Below are positions 1 to 9,302 of a DNA stretch of 64,000 nucleotides, one piece after another. The translations under genes and the position numbers were made by a program. The notes under the pieces were generated by a model. That model was not told where the DNA came from. It made no database searches and saw only the letters and a list, made by a program, of their open reading frames with translations. The DNA comes from JBDHWG01 sp046328505 (GTDB taxonomy: Bacteria > Chloroflexota > Anaerolineae > Epilineales > JAHCIE01), in assembly GCA_046328505.1 (NCBI GenBank), contig JAXLWL010000002.1, positions 682,001 to 746,000 on the forward strand, read 5' to 3'. Position 1 is the first letter of the stretch; each line of letters begins with the position of its first letter.

Positions 1-2
1 GC

Positions 3-2693
3 ACGAAATTCTTCCTGCCAGAGCCAGTTCCGGGCGCCGTTGCCCGGCCCCACCTCCTAGCGCGCCTGGATGACGCGAGTGACTCCAAGCTCACCACCAT
101 CTGTGCCCCCGCCGGCTTCGGTAAGACAACCCTTGCCGCAACCTGGCTCCGTTCCCTGGTGGCACGCTCAGGAGAAGGCGATGCGCCCACGCGCGTCGCC
201 TGGTACTCGCTGGACGCCACGGATAACGACCTGGCAACCTTTGTCGCGCGCCTCGTGGCTGCCCTGCGTCACGCCGAGCCTGATTTCCTTCCCGACTGGA
301 TGGATCTGAACCGCCGCCCGATCGTGCCTCGGCCGGACTACCTGGCCGCTGAGTTGGCCCTGAGTTCCCGCACCCCTGGCCGGCTTGTCCTTGCGCTCGA
401 AGACTACCACCTCATCGTCGAGCCATCCATACATACCTTGCTGACGGAGTGGATTCGCCTTCTGCCCTCGAATCTGCGCCTGGTCATCTTGAGTCGCTAC
501 GATCCCCCGGTAGGTCTCGCGCGCCTCCGCGCCCACGGCGAGGTGACCGAACTCCACGCGCCGGACCTGGCATTCTCCCAGACCGAGGCGACGGATCTGC
601 TACAGGCGATCGTCGGCGAGGCTCTCGATCTGGAAACCGTACAGGTTTTGTGGGAGCAGACGGAGGGGTGGCTCGTCGGTTTGCGTTTGGCGGGCCTGTC
701 GCTCCAGAAGGCCGCCGAGCGCCCTATGTTCCTGGCGAATTTCCGCCGCCATGGAATCCGTCATATCGGCGACTACTTGATGGACGAGGTCTTGCGGCGC
801 CAGCCGACCGAAGTCGAGGACTTTCTTCTGCGGACGTCGATCCTCAGCCGACTCAGTGGTCCACTGTGCGCGTCTGTTGCGGGGATCGACAGGCCGGCGG
901 GGCAGGCTTTGCTCGAGCACATCGTGGCGCAGGATCTATTCGTGTCGCCTCTGGACGATTACGGGGGCTGGTACCGCTATCACGCTCAGTTCCAGACCTT
1001 GTTGAGCCAGCGCTTGCCGGCGCGTCTCGGAGAGCGGGAGGTGGCCGACCTCCATCGCCGGGCTGCCACGTGGCTGTCGGAGCAGGGGCTGCTCGATGAG
1101 GCGCTCAAGCACTATATAGCCGCTGGAGAGGCGACCGCCGCCGCGCGGCTGGTCGAAGCCCACGCGCCGAAGCTGGCGCACAATCAGGCGTGGAGTCAGC
1201 TCAATCAGTGGCTGTCGCTATTGCCGGACGAGTTGACCGAGACGCGGCCAGGTCTGCTTCTGGCGCGGGCATGGCTCTTCTACGCTCGCAGCGCCTGGAG
1301 CCGCATTCGGCCCCTTGTGGAGCGAGCCGAGGCTCTCCTGCCGGCACGCCCGGCCGGGAGCGGCGATGCGCCCGATGCTCTCTGGGGCCAGGTGTACGCT
1401 TTGCGCAGCACGGTCATATTCCCAACGACATCGCGGGAGGCGAAAATCGAGCAGGGACGCGAGGCGTTGCGGCTCCTGCCCCCCGAGTACACCCGCGCGC
1501 GTGCCACCGCCCTCAACTACCTTGGCCGGTGGCTGAACGCTGCGGGACGACCCGAGGAGGCGCGGCGGCTCATCGAGGACGAGCTCGTTTCCGTCGGGAT
1601 GTCCGATGCGTACTATACGATTCGGATGTACTACACCCTGTGCGTTCTGGAGTACTTTGCCGCTGACCTTGACCGCTACGAGTCCGTAACGCGACGGTTT
1701 CGTGATCTGGCGTACCAGGCCAATCAGCCTATCGACCAGATGTGGGCCGAGTTCATCCTGGCGCGTATTCTTCTCGAACGGAACCAGGCTGACACTGCGC
1801 GTCATCATCTGGAAACGCTTTTCGCTCGCCCTAATTGGGCCAGCTTCCAGGCCCTACTAATGGGCGCGTATCTTCTCCTGCCGCTGCACGCCGAGCGCGG
1901 AGAGATGGATCGCGGCGCGGTAATGCTGAGAGTCCTGCGCGAGCGCCTGGTCGAAGCGCCGGACGAGCACAGCCGCCGCGAGGTCGAAGCGCTGGAGGCC
2001 TACTGGGCGCTGCTCGTTGGCGATATAGCGTCGGCGGCGGCTTGGGTCGGGGCGACAGAGCGTCACCCTTCCACCGAGCACGAATCGCGTCGTGGCTTCA
2101 TTCGAGCGCGGATTTTGCTTGGTCTAGGCGAGATGTCATCGCTCGTTGAGGCCGTGGACGTGCTCGAGTACCTGCTTGACCGCTATGAGAACATGCACTA
2201 CACCCCGGAGCAGGTTCAGACCTTGACATTCCTGGCGCGGGTGCAGTGGCTTCTGCGCCAGCGTGAGGCTGCGCTCGCATCGCTACGAACCGCGATCACC
2301 CTTGGCTACCCCCGCGGGTATCGACGCGCCTTTACGCAGCACGGGCCGACCATGCGTGAGATGCTGATTACCCTGGCGCAGGAGTCGCGCTTTGCCGAAG
2401 CATCGGGCGTTTTGACGCTGGCTCTCGCGGAGACACAACCGGCCGTCGAGCACAGCCTGCGCACGAGCGGCGATGCGGCGCTCCTCCTGATTGAACCGCT
2501 GACGCCGCGCGAGCTGCAAATCCTCGAAGGGCTGGAGCGGGGTCTGACGAACAAAGAGATCGCGCGGCTATTGCACCTCTCTCCGCAGACGATTCGCAAT
2601 CACACCGTCAATATCTACGCGAAGCTTCAAGTCGACAACCGTCGCCTGGCGGTTGCGCGCGCCCGCAAGATTGGTCTCCTCACAACCGGGTAG
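3..2693 (+). CDS. MalT-type LuxR transcriptional regulator, 5'-truncated by window edge
   Basis: The reading frame is open to the left edge, so the start lies outside the window. The first visible residues (TKFFLPEPVPGAVARPHLL) are the usual N-terminal signature of MalT-like regulators. They are followed at once by a Walker A loop, APAGFGKTT, at about nt 108-134. A long helical, TPR-like middle region follows. The C-terminus is a LuxR helix-turn-helix (LTPRELQILEGLERGLTNKE, then IARLLHLSPQTIRNH). Known members of this STAND ATPase family bind a small ligand and ATP, oligomerise and activate transcription. About 897 residues are visible, which is close to full length (about 900). The gene converges on the hydrolase gene at 2785. 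The ligand and target cannot be told from sequence, and no regulated neighbour is evident on the visible side. Confidence 0.93.
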   Translation, partial: TKFFLPEPVPGAVARPHLLARLDDASDSKLTTICAPAGFGKTTLAATWLRSLVARSGEGDAPTRVAWYSLDATDNDLATFVARLVAALRHAEPDFLPDWMDLNRRPIVPRPDYLAAELALSSRTPGRLVLALEDYHLIVEPSIHTLLTEWIRLLPSNLRLVILSRYDPPVGLARLRAHGEVTELHAPDLAFSQTEATDLLQAIVGEALDLETVQVLWEQTEGWLVGLRLAGLSLQKAAERPMFLANFRRHGIRHIGDYLMDEVLRRQPTEVEDFLLRTSILSRLSGPLCASVAGIDRPAGQALLEHIVAQDLFVSPLDDYGGWYRYHAQFQTLLSQRLPARLGEREVADLHRRAATWLSEQGLLDEALKHYIAAGEATAAARLVEAHAPKLAHNQAWSQLNQWLSLLPDELTETRPGLLLARAWLFYARSAWSRIRPLVERAEALLPARPAGSGDAPDALWGQVYALRSTVIFPTTSREAKIEQGREALRLLPPEYTRARATALNYLGRWLNAAGRPEEARRLIEDELVSVGMSDAYYTIRMYYTLCVLEYFAADLDRYESVTRRFRDLAYQANQPIDQMWAEFILARILLERNQADTARHHLETLFARPNWASFQALLMGAYLLLPLHAERGEMDRGAVMLRVLRERLVEAPDEHSRREVEALEAYWALLVGDIASAAAWVGATERHPSTEHESRRGFIRARILLGLGEMSSLVEAVDVLEYLLDRYENMHYTPEQVQTLTFLARVQWLLRQREAALASLRTAITLGYPRGYRRAFTQHGPTMREMLITLAQESRFAEASGVLTLALAETQPAVEHSLRTSGDAALLLIEPLTPRELQILEGLERGLTNKEIARLLHLSPQTIRNHTVNIYAKLQVDNRRLAVARARKIGLLTTG

Positions 2694-2784
2694 GATCGTC
2701 GCCGTATCCCCCTCGCAGGAAGTGCAGACGCAGTATCCCACGCCTCTATCTGGCTCCATCAGCCGCCGTTGCGGGACACGCTCT

Positions 2785-4575
2785 CTATTGCGGCGATCGG
2801 ACCAGTTCCAGGTCGCCCAGGAACAGGGACCCGCTGGGCGTTTTGTCGAACACGAGCGCCACCTCACGGATCTGGCTCATGTCGACGCCGGCAAAGCTGC
2901 TCATCGGAATCCGTATCGTCGTCATCGGCGCCCGGCCGGTGAACATATCGCCAAACATCGAGTCGCCCTTGACCTGGCCGACGGGGAAGCCGAGCGCCGG
3001 CTCGTTTGGCCGGGTGCTGGCCGTCGCCGTCTTGCCGTTCCAGTCGCTCAGCCGCACGCTCAACGCCTGAGGCGCGCCTGTCGCGTTTAGTGGCGACAAA
3101 GGGTCGACGGCTGCCCGCAGGCTGATCGCCGCCGCGTTTCTCAGGTCGCCCGCGCCCTCCGGCAGCGTGAACTTCAAGGCTGCTCCGGGGCTTTCCCAAG
3201 AGACAACGGCCATCGAAGGGTTGCCCGGTATTGTCACATTGGCCCGCTTGCACGGCTCACTGCCCGGCTTCATCGACGGCGTGTAGTAGCCTTCGACACA
3301 GAAGTGGGTCGAGACACCGTCAGCTGTGACTCCGCCCCCGACACGGTTGAGGGTCAGCTCCGCCTCGCTCGCCGGGATCATGAGCGTCTTGCGATCCGAC
3401 GCCTGCGCCAGCGCCGACACGCGCCCTGCCTGCCCGTACAGCGTGTCGGGGGCGAGGGTGCGGGCATCCATGCCCAGCCGCGCCTTCGCGTCGTGGATCG
3501 CCTGAGGATCGTGGCCGAAGACTGTCGTCAGGAAGTCGGCGGCGTAGGCGACCAGCCAGGCCTGTTGCGCCTGCGGCCCCATCAGCGTCTCGCAGTCGGG
3601 GCGGTCGAAGAGCGGGAACTCTCCCCCGGTCACGACCGAGTTGACGTCGTTGTGGTTGGCGCGCTCCAGCCAGGCCGAGGTTGACCACGGCACCTGTCCT
3701 GGATCGAGGCGCGCGCCTTCGAAGTAGAGTTGTCCATCCTGGGTCGTCACGTCGCCGTCGCAGGCCGGCAAGATCGCGGCCACCGGCACATCTGACCCCG
3801 TCGGCTTGACGAGACCCGCCGCCGCTGCGATCAGGAGCAGCCCGGAGACCGGGCCGTAGCCGTGCTGGATTGCGCTGTCCGCTGCTCCCAGCCCGCCCTG
3901 GTGAGCCAGGTAGTAGGCATTCTCCGCTCCGCGCGAGTGGCCGCCGAGGACCAATCGGCGCACGTCAGCGCGGCCTTTCAGGTCGACGCCGAAGTCGTTG
4001 GCGCCGCCGGCCGAGGCCACAGCCAGCGCCTTCAGGTGCTTGTCCACGACCTGCTGCATACGATCGGCTGGCGCACCTTCGCCGAAACCAAAGGTGTTCT
4101 CGGCGTTAATGTTGACGGAGAGAGCCACGTAGCCCCGCGCGGCCAGCTCACGCACCAGGTACTCGAAGCCGCGGTAGTTAGGCTGTTCCTGGTCGGGTGA
4201 GCACGGCCAACGGTCAACGCCGGCCGCATCCACTGGGCAGCCGGGGTGGTTGCCGTGCATGATGAGGACGACGGGATACGGGCCGCCCTTGCCCTGCGGC
4301 ACCGCGATGAGGCCGTTGAGCCGCACGGGCATGTTGCGGAAGCGGCTGTCGGGCGGGAAGTTGGACTGGACGATGGTCGTGTCGCCGAGGTTATACTCGA
4401 CGGCGGGCGGCAGATCGGTGGGAGCAATGGTCGGTAGCGGCTTGACGTCGGGAACGGCGCCCGATGCGGCATCCGAGGCGCCGGGCATGTTGGTCGAGAC
4501 CGCACGCGCTCCGGCGGCCACGACGATGAGCAGGACGATCAGGAGAACCAGGCTGATGAGCGAGAATTTTGGCAT
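2785..4575 (-). CDS. Membrane-anchored or secreted alpha/beta hydrolase
   Basis: This 596-residue protein begins with one strongly hydrophobic segment (residues 5-24), so it is probably exported or anchored with its catalytic part outside. A low-complexity Pro/Ala stretch follows. The hydrolase domain then shows the oxyanion-region motif VVLIMHGNHPGC and a nucleophile elbow, GGHSRGAENAYYLA, near residue 220, in which Ser is the likely nucleophile. The C-terminal third (about residues 400-596) looks like a beta-sandwich, ending VALVFDKTPSGSLFLGDLEL. The gene lies 75 bp downstream of the AbgT-like transporter gene on the same strand and may be the last gene of that operon. The substrate is unknown. 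The fold resembles large secreted esterase-like proteins, but a specific activity cannot be assigned. Confidence 0.85.
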   Translation of the reverse strand: MPKFSLISLVLLIVLLIVVAAGARAVSTNMPGASDAASGAVPDVKPLPTIAPTDLPPAVEYNLGDTTIVQSNFPPDSRFRNMPVRLNGLIAVPQGKGGPYPVVLIMHGNHPGCPVDAAGVDRWPCSPDQEQPNYRGFEYLVRELAARGYVALSVNINAENTFGFGEGAPADRMQQVVDKHLKALAVASAGGANDFGVDLKGRADVRRLVLGGHSRGAENAYYLAHQGGLGAADSAIQHGYGPVSGLLLIAAAAGLVKPTGSDVPVAAILPACDGDVTTQDGQLYFEGARLDPGQVPWSTSAWLERANHNDVNSVVTGGEFPLFDRPDCETLMGPQAQQAWLVAYAADFLTTVFGHDPQAIHDAKARLGMDARTLAPDTLYGQAGRVSALAQASDRKTLMIPASEAELTLNRVGGGVTADGVSTHFCVEGYYTPSMKPGSEPCKRANVTIPGNPSMAVVSWESPGAALKFTLPEGAGDLRNAAAISLRAAVDPLSPLNATGAPQALSVRLSDWNGKTATASTRPNEPALGFPVGQVKGDSMFGDMFTGRAPMTTIRIPMSSFAGVDMSQIREVALVFDKTPSGSLFLGDLELVRSPQ

Positions 4576-4650
4576 GTTGGTCCGTACCTTCCGACGGCCT
4601 CAGCGGACGGCTGCTCAAAGAAGCCGCGCCGACAGGGGCCTCGTTTAACC

Positions 4651-6315
4651 CTATGCGCCCACCGGATACCCCGGACCCAGTGGAACGCCCAGCAGGAACC
4701 ACAGAACGAAGAACAGTATCCAGGCAATCGTGATCACCAACGCGTAGGGCAGCATGAGCGCGATGATCGTTCCGAGACCGGCGTTCTTCTGGTAGCGTTG
4801 CGCCACCGTGACGATGAACGGCAGATACACCATCAGCGGCGTGAGGACGTTTACCGGCGAATCGCCCACGCGGTAGGCTGCCAACACTGTTTGAGGTGCG
4901 ACGCCCAGCCGCATGAAGATCGGGATGAAGACGGGCGCGAAGATGGCCCACTTCGGCACCACGCCCGGGATGATGAAGTCCAGCAAGACGATGACAAGGA
5001 TCATGCCGATCAGCAGCGGGAGGGCGCCAATGTTCGCCCGCTCCAGCGCGTCGGCCATAGCCACCGCCGCGACAGTGGGCATGTTGGTGTAGTTGAAGAA
5101 GGCGATGAACTGGCTGATCATGAGCAGCATGAAGATGAGGCCCGCCAGGCCCGCGAACGTCTTGGTGACACCTTTGATGACATCGCCACTGCCACTGAGG
5201 GTCTTAGCGCCGATGCCGTAGCCGATGCCGGCGATGAGGAACATGAGCGAGATGATGAAGATCAGGCTGTCCATGAATGGCGTATTGCCGATGATTGCGC
5301 CCGTCTCCGGGTGCCGCAGCGGCGCGCCGGGCGGCAGAGTCAGGGCAAGGACCACAGCTAGAACGCCGAGGAAGAAGTACAGGGCGTAGCGCAGGCCGCG
5401 CCCTTCCGCTGCCGCGTCAATGGCGTGGCCTTCGCCCCCACCCTCACTGGATCCTTCTTCGAGCTGGTAGGCGCCCAGGCGCGGCTCGACGACGCGCTCG
5501 GTCACGACCCACACGACGACGCTGATGACCACGGTTGAGGCGGCCGAGAAGAAATAGTTGGCAGCGACGGTGATGGGCGTCCCGCCGGCTAACCCGATGG
5601 CCTCATTGGTGATCTCCGTGAGCATGCTGTCGATGGGCGTGATGAGGATGTTGACGGCGAAGATACCGGCCACGCCCGCGAAGGCAGCCGCCAGCCCGGC
5701 GAGCGGATGTCTTTTCACGCTCACGAAGGCGGCAGCGGCTAAGGGTATGAGAATGAGATAGCCCGCGTCCGAAGCGACGCTGGACAGCGCCCCGACCAGA
5801 ATTAAGATGAGGGCCAGGGCGCGGCGCGGCGAGGCCTGGACGAGCTTGCGAATCAGCGCGCCCATCATGCCGGCTTCTTCGGCCACACCGACACCGGCCA
5901 TGGCGACCAACGTTACGGCGACGACGCCGAAAGACGCGAAGTTGGTGACGAACGACGAGAAGATAAAGCGGATGCCGTCTACCGACAGCAAACTGCGAAT
6001 GGCAATCGTCCGCTTCGCAATCTCGAAGTTGCCACTTGGGTAAGAGACCTGGCCGGGCGGCAGAGCGATCTGCGTCTCGGTCGTGTCCTCGTAGTAGTTC
6101 TTCTCGATGGGGATCGGCGCCGGCGTGGCAATCTGCTCTGTTACACTGACGTTCAACAGAGCCAGAATGGAAGACAGCACCATGATGATGACGATCAGAT
6201 AGAGGAACATGAGCACGGGGTGCGGGACCTTGTTGCCTACCTTCTCAATCCCGCCCAGGATCCGTTGCATGGCTGACGGCTTACTTGTCCCCATTGTTCC
6301 AGTTTGCGCGGTCAT
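4651..6315 (-). CDS. AbgT-family transporter (p-aminobenzoyl-glutamate/peptide transporter type)
   Basis: This 554-residue integral membrane protein has many hydrophobic helices. The family hallmark YRVGDSPVNVLTPLM lies in the C-terminal half, matching the conserved YR(I)GDS motif of AbgT proteins. AbgT of E. coli imports p-aminobenzoyl-glutamate, and relatives have been reported to export antifolates. The frame stays open a further 117 codons upstream, but that part overlaps pepA and has low-complexity Arg/Pro composition. The ATG at 6315 is preceded by a GGGGG ribosome-binding stretch and overlaps the pepA stop codon as ATGA, so it is preferred. Tight coupling to two peptidase genes suggests uptake of short peptides or acyl-glutamate compounds for hydrolysis. 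That role is inferred from context. Confidence 0.92.
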   Translation of the reverse strand: MTAQTGTMGTSKPSAMQRILGGIEKVGNKVPHPVLMFLYLIVIIMVLSSILALLNVSVTEQIATPAPIPIEKNYYEDTTETQIALPPGQVSYPSGNFEIAKRTIAIRSLLSVDGIRFIFSSFVTNFASFGVVAVTLVAMAGVGVAEEAGMMGALIRKLVQASPRRALALILILVGALSSVASDAGYLILIPLAAAAFVSVKRHPLAGLAAAFAGVAGIFAVNILITPIDSMLTEITNEAIGLAGGTPITVAANYFFSAASTVVISVVVWVVTERVVEPRLGAYQLEEGSSEGGGEGHAIDAAAEGRGLRYALYFFLGVLAVVLALTLPPGAPLRHPETGAIIGNTPFMDSLIFIISLMFLIAGIGYGIGAKTLSGSGDVIKGVTKTFAGLAGLIFMLLMISQFIAFFNYTNMPTVAAVAMADALERANIGALPLLIGMILVIVLLDFIIPGVVPKWAIFAPVFIPIFMRLGVAPQTVLAAYRVGDSPVNVLTPLMVYLPFIVTVAQRYQKNAGLGTIIALMLPYALVITIAWILFFVLWFLLGVPLGPGYPVGA

Positions 6316-7865
6316 TTGGCCCCCTTTCGAGTTGCGGCAGAGTCTCGGTCGGACGGCAGCATATGGTGTCGTCGGCGGCGTGCAAGGGAGTCGGTTGGGA
6401 AACGGTCCTGCGGATAGCGTCTCAAGAACTCGGTGAGCAGACGAACGCCCACACCCGTCCCGCCCTGGCACTCGTATGGCTTCGCCGGCCGGTCCACCCA
6501 TGCCGTTCCGGCGATGTCTAGATGGACGAAGGGATAGTCGTTGACGAAGGCGGCGAGGAAAGCCCCGGCGGTGATCGATCCGGCGGAGCGGCCGGCAAGG
6601 TTCTTGAGATCTGCGATTTCGCTCCTGATCATCTGATGGTACTCGTCCCACAAAGGGAACTGCCACACCCGTTCCCCGGTAATCTCCCCGGCGCGGAAGA
6701 TTTGGTCGGCCAACGCCTGGTCCGTTGCCATCATGCCCGTCGCGTGGGCGCCCAGGGCAATAATAACTGCGCCTGTCAGCGTCGATAGCTCAACAATCGC
6801 GGCCGGTTTGTAGAGCTGGGCATAGAACAGCGCGTCCGACAGGATGATGCGGCCCTCGGCGTCCGTGTTGATGACCTCGATAGTTTTCCCGCTGAGCGTC
6901 CTGACGATGTCACCGGGGCGGTAGGCGGTGCTGCTCGGCATATTCTCGGCCGCGCTAATCAGCCCGACGACGTGCAGAGGCAGCCCCAATTCTGCCACAA
7001 CTTGCATCGCTCCCAAAACGGCCGCGGCCCCGCCCATGTCTGATTTCATGGTCTCCATGGCGTCGGCGGGCTTGAGCGAGAGGCCGCCGGAGTCGAAGGT
7101 CAATCCCTTTCCGACGAGGCAGATGGTGGGCGTGTGCGGCTCCGCCGCGCCATACTCCATCGCAATGAAGCGCGGCTCGTTCGCTGACCCCTTGCCCACC
7201 GCGAGAATGCCGCCAAACCCGTGCTCCACCAGCCGGGCCTTATCCAGGACCTTCACAGTGAGGCCAAGGCGCTCGCCAAGGGACAGGGCCTGCTCGCCAA
7301 GCACGGCGGGGGTTAATCTGTAGCCGGGACTGTTCACAAGGTCGCGGGCATAGGCGACGCCGCGTGCGACCGTCTGACCAACCGCGATGCCGTGAAGCCA
7401 GGCCTCGTCATAGTCGCGGGTGAGCACCGTGGCGCTCTCTACCTTCGTGGCCTGCTCGCCGGCCAGATCGGTGCGGTAGGGCCAGTATCGGTAAGCGCCA
7501 AGCTCCAGTCCTTCCCCGACGGCCTGGCCTGCCACTTCTGGTGCAAGAGGCAGGTGACCGTGGACGCCGATGGTGACTGCAGCGACTTCCAGAGCACCGG
7601 CCCGGCGCACCGCATCCGCAGCCGCCTGGCGTATTGAGTCGGCGGTGACCTTGCCGAGCGGTCCCAGGCCAACCAACAGCAGCCGGCGCGGCGCGTTGGA
7701 CGTCCGCGGATACAGAAGCAGCGTTTGCCCAGGGCGGCCGCGGAAATCGCCCGGCTCGAGGAGGCTCGCGACGTCGCCGGGGAGCGGAGCGTCCTCGAAG
7801 GTGGCGAGCATCGCCAGGTCGGAAGGTTCCCGCAGCACGTCGCCGGTCTTTACTGTGATGTCCAT
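6312..7865 (-). CDS. pepA: Leucyl aminopeptidase, M17 family
   Basis: This is a 517-residue M17 metallo-aminopeptidase. The catalytic C-terminal domain carries VGKGLTFDSGGLSLKPADAM, then KSDMGGAAAV, and the family signature NTDAEGRIILSDAL, which together supply the two-metal site and catalytic Lys/Arg. The N-terminal domain (about residues 1-170) is the usual macro-like domain. The chosen ATG (protein MDITVKTGD) has AAGGGGAG seven bases upstream. The longer frame to 8000 overlaps the preceding M20 gene and has no such site. The stop overlaps the transporter start as ATGA, which implies translational coupling. The enzyme removes N-terminal residues from peptides in the cytoplasm and fits the peptide-use theme of this operon. 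Confidence 0.95.
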   Translation of the reverse strand: MDITVKTGDVLREPSDLAMLATFEDAPLPGDVASLLEPGDFRGRPGQTLLLYPRTSNAPRRLLLVGLGPLGKVTADSIRQAAADAVRRAGALEVAAVTIGVHGHLPLAPEVAGQAVGEGLELGAYRYWPYRTDLAGEQATKVESATVLTRDYDEAWLHGIAVGQTVARGVAYARDLVNSPGYRLTPAVLGEQALSLGERLGLTVKVLDKARLVEHGFGGILAVGKGSANEPRFIAMEYGAAEPHTPTICLVGKGLTFDSGGLSLKPADAMETMKSDMGGAAAVLGAMQVVAELGLPLHVVGLISAAENMPSSTAYRPGDIVRTLSGKTIEVINTDAEGRIILSDALFYAQLYKPAAIVELSTLTGAVIIALGAHATGMMATDQALADQIFRAGEITGERVWQFPLWDEYHQMIRSEIADLKNLAGRSAGSITAGAFLAAFVNDYPFVHLDIAGTAWVDRPAKPYECQGGTGVGVRLLTEFLRRYPQDRFPTDSLARRRRHHMLPSDRDSAATRKGAK

Positions 7866-7899
7866 ATAGACGCTCCCCTTCGTCTTGCCACTAAGCTGA

Positions 7900-9282
7900 T
7901 CAAAGTCGGGCGAGTTCTTCCATGTAAACGATTGCGGTCTCGATACCTCGCTGGAACATTTCGATGCTATAGTGCTCATTCGGCGCGTGCAGTCCATCAC
8001 TATCGAGGCCGAAGCCCATCATGACGACAGGGATGCCCATCAGCTCGGCCAGGTCGGCTACGACGGGAATGCTCCCGCCGCCGCGCGTGAAGACGGGTGT
8101 GTACCCCCAACCCTTTTCGTAGGCGCGCGCCGCTGCCTGCATCGCCGGCAAATCGTAGGGAATGAGAGCCGGCCGCCCCGTCGTTACAAGAGTCACTTTG
8201 ACCTTGACCGTCGGCGGAGTGATGGCGGTGACATACTGCTTCAGGAGCTCGAATATCTTGTTGGGGTCCTGATTGCCCACCAGCCGGGAGCTAATCTTGG
8301 CGCCGGCTCTCGCCGGAATGATCGTCTTGGGGCCGGGGCCACTCCACCCACTCCACAGACCGTTGATGTCGAGCGTGGGACGCGCGGAGACGCGCTCGCG
8401 AATGCTGTAGTTCGCATCGCCCCAGACCGCCGGTACACCGGTGGCCTCCTTGAACTGCTCTTCGCTGAGGTCTGTTTTGGCGATCATCGCTCGCTCGTCG
8501 TCCGTCAGCGGGACGACGTCGTCGTAGAAGCCGGGGATGGCAATCGTACCGTCGGTGTTGTACAGCTTGCCCAAGATTTCGACGAGCGCCAGGGCCGGGT
8601 TGTGGGTCGCGCCGCCGAAGAAGCCACTATGCAAATCTTCGCGCGGCCCCTCGACCTCGATCTCAACATAGGTCATCCCGCGCAGACTGTGGGTGATCGC
8701 TGGCTCCTCGATGACGCGCATGGACGAGTCGCTGATGACGCAGACATCGGCACGCAACAAGTCGAGATGTGCCTCGACGAACGGGCGCAGGTTGGGAGAT
8801 GCGACCTCCTCTTCGCCCTCCAGCAGAAACCTCACATTGACGGGCGCCGAGCCGGCAGCCTTGAGGTAGGATTCGAGCGCTTTGACATGAACGAAGAGCT
8901 GCCCCTTGTCGTCTGTGACGCCGCGGGCGTAGATCTTGCCGTCTTTGACGACCGGCTCAAACGGAGGTGAGTTCCAGCCGTCCTCCATAAGCGCGGGCAC
9001 GACGTCGTAGTGGCCGTAGACGAGCACGGTCGGCTTGTCCGGCCCCGCGCCCTGGTACTCGCCATAGACGACTGGGTGTCCGGCGGTTGGCATGACTGCG
9101 ACATTGTCCAGGCCGAGGCCGCGGAGATGCGCTGCGAGCCACTCCGCCATGCGTCGCACATCATCCGCGTGCGCCGGGTCACCGCTGAGACTCGGGATGC
9201 GAAGCATCTCGAGAAGCTCGCTCTGGAAGCTGTCTGCGTGGGCGCGCGAGTACTCGCGCGCAGCGTCGCTTGGTGGCGTCAT
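7900..9282 (-). CDS. M20 family dipeptidase/carboxypeptidase
   Basis: This 460-residue protein has the M20 metallopeptidase layout. A first metal-binding block, VLVYGHYDVVPA, lies near residue 90 and is followed by GVTDDKGQ. The EGEEEVASPNL block supplies the catalytic Glu and a metal ligand. A dimerisation (lid) domain occupies the middle, and the C-terminal catalytic part contains TRGGGSIPV and GLDSDGLHAPNE. This is the pattern of the dipeptidase subgroup related to CNDP/DapE/ArgE. The start has a strong GGAGGAG ribosome-binding site. The gene is 34 bp upstream of pepA and 20 bp downstream of the MFS gene, all on the same strand. It probably cleaves short peptides brought in by the co-transcribed transporter. 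The exact substrate is not predictable. Confidence 0.93.
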   Translation of the reverse strand: MTPPSDAAREYSRAHADSFQSELLEMLRIPSLSGDPAHADDVRRMAEWLAAHLRGLGLDNVAVMPTAGHPVVYGEYQGAGPDKPTVLVYGHYDVVPALMEDGWNSPPFEPVVKDGKIYARGVTDDKGQLFVHVKALESYLKAAGSAPVNVRFLLEGEEEVASPNLRPFVEAHLDLLRADVCVISDSSMRVIEEPAITHSLRGMTYVEIEVEGPREDLHSGFFGGATHNPALALVEILGKLYNTDGTIAIPGFYDDVVPLTDDERAMIAKTDLSEEQFKEATGVPAVWGDANYSIRERVSARPTLDINGLWSGWSGPGPKTIIPARAGAKISSRLVGNQDPNKIFELLKQYVTAITPPTVKVKVTLVTTGRPALIPYDLPAMQAAARAYEKGWGYTPVFTRGGGSIPVVADLAELMGIPVVMMGFGLDSDGLHAPNEHYSIEMFQRGIETAIVYMEELARL

Positions 9283-9302
9283 GAGTCAGGCTCCTCCTTC
9301 CG

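Noticed and set aside
6316..6666. N-terminal extension of the AbgT-like transporter
   Set aside because: It overlaps the conserved C-terminal catalytic part of pepA, is Arg/Pro-rich, and the downstream ATG has a ribosome-binding site and an ATGA overlap.
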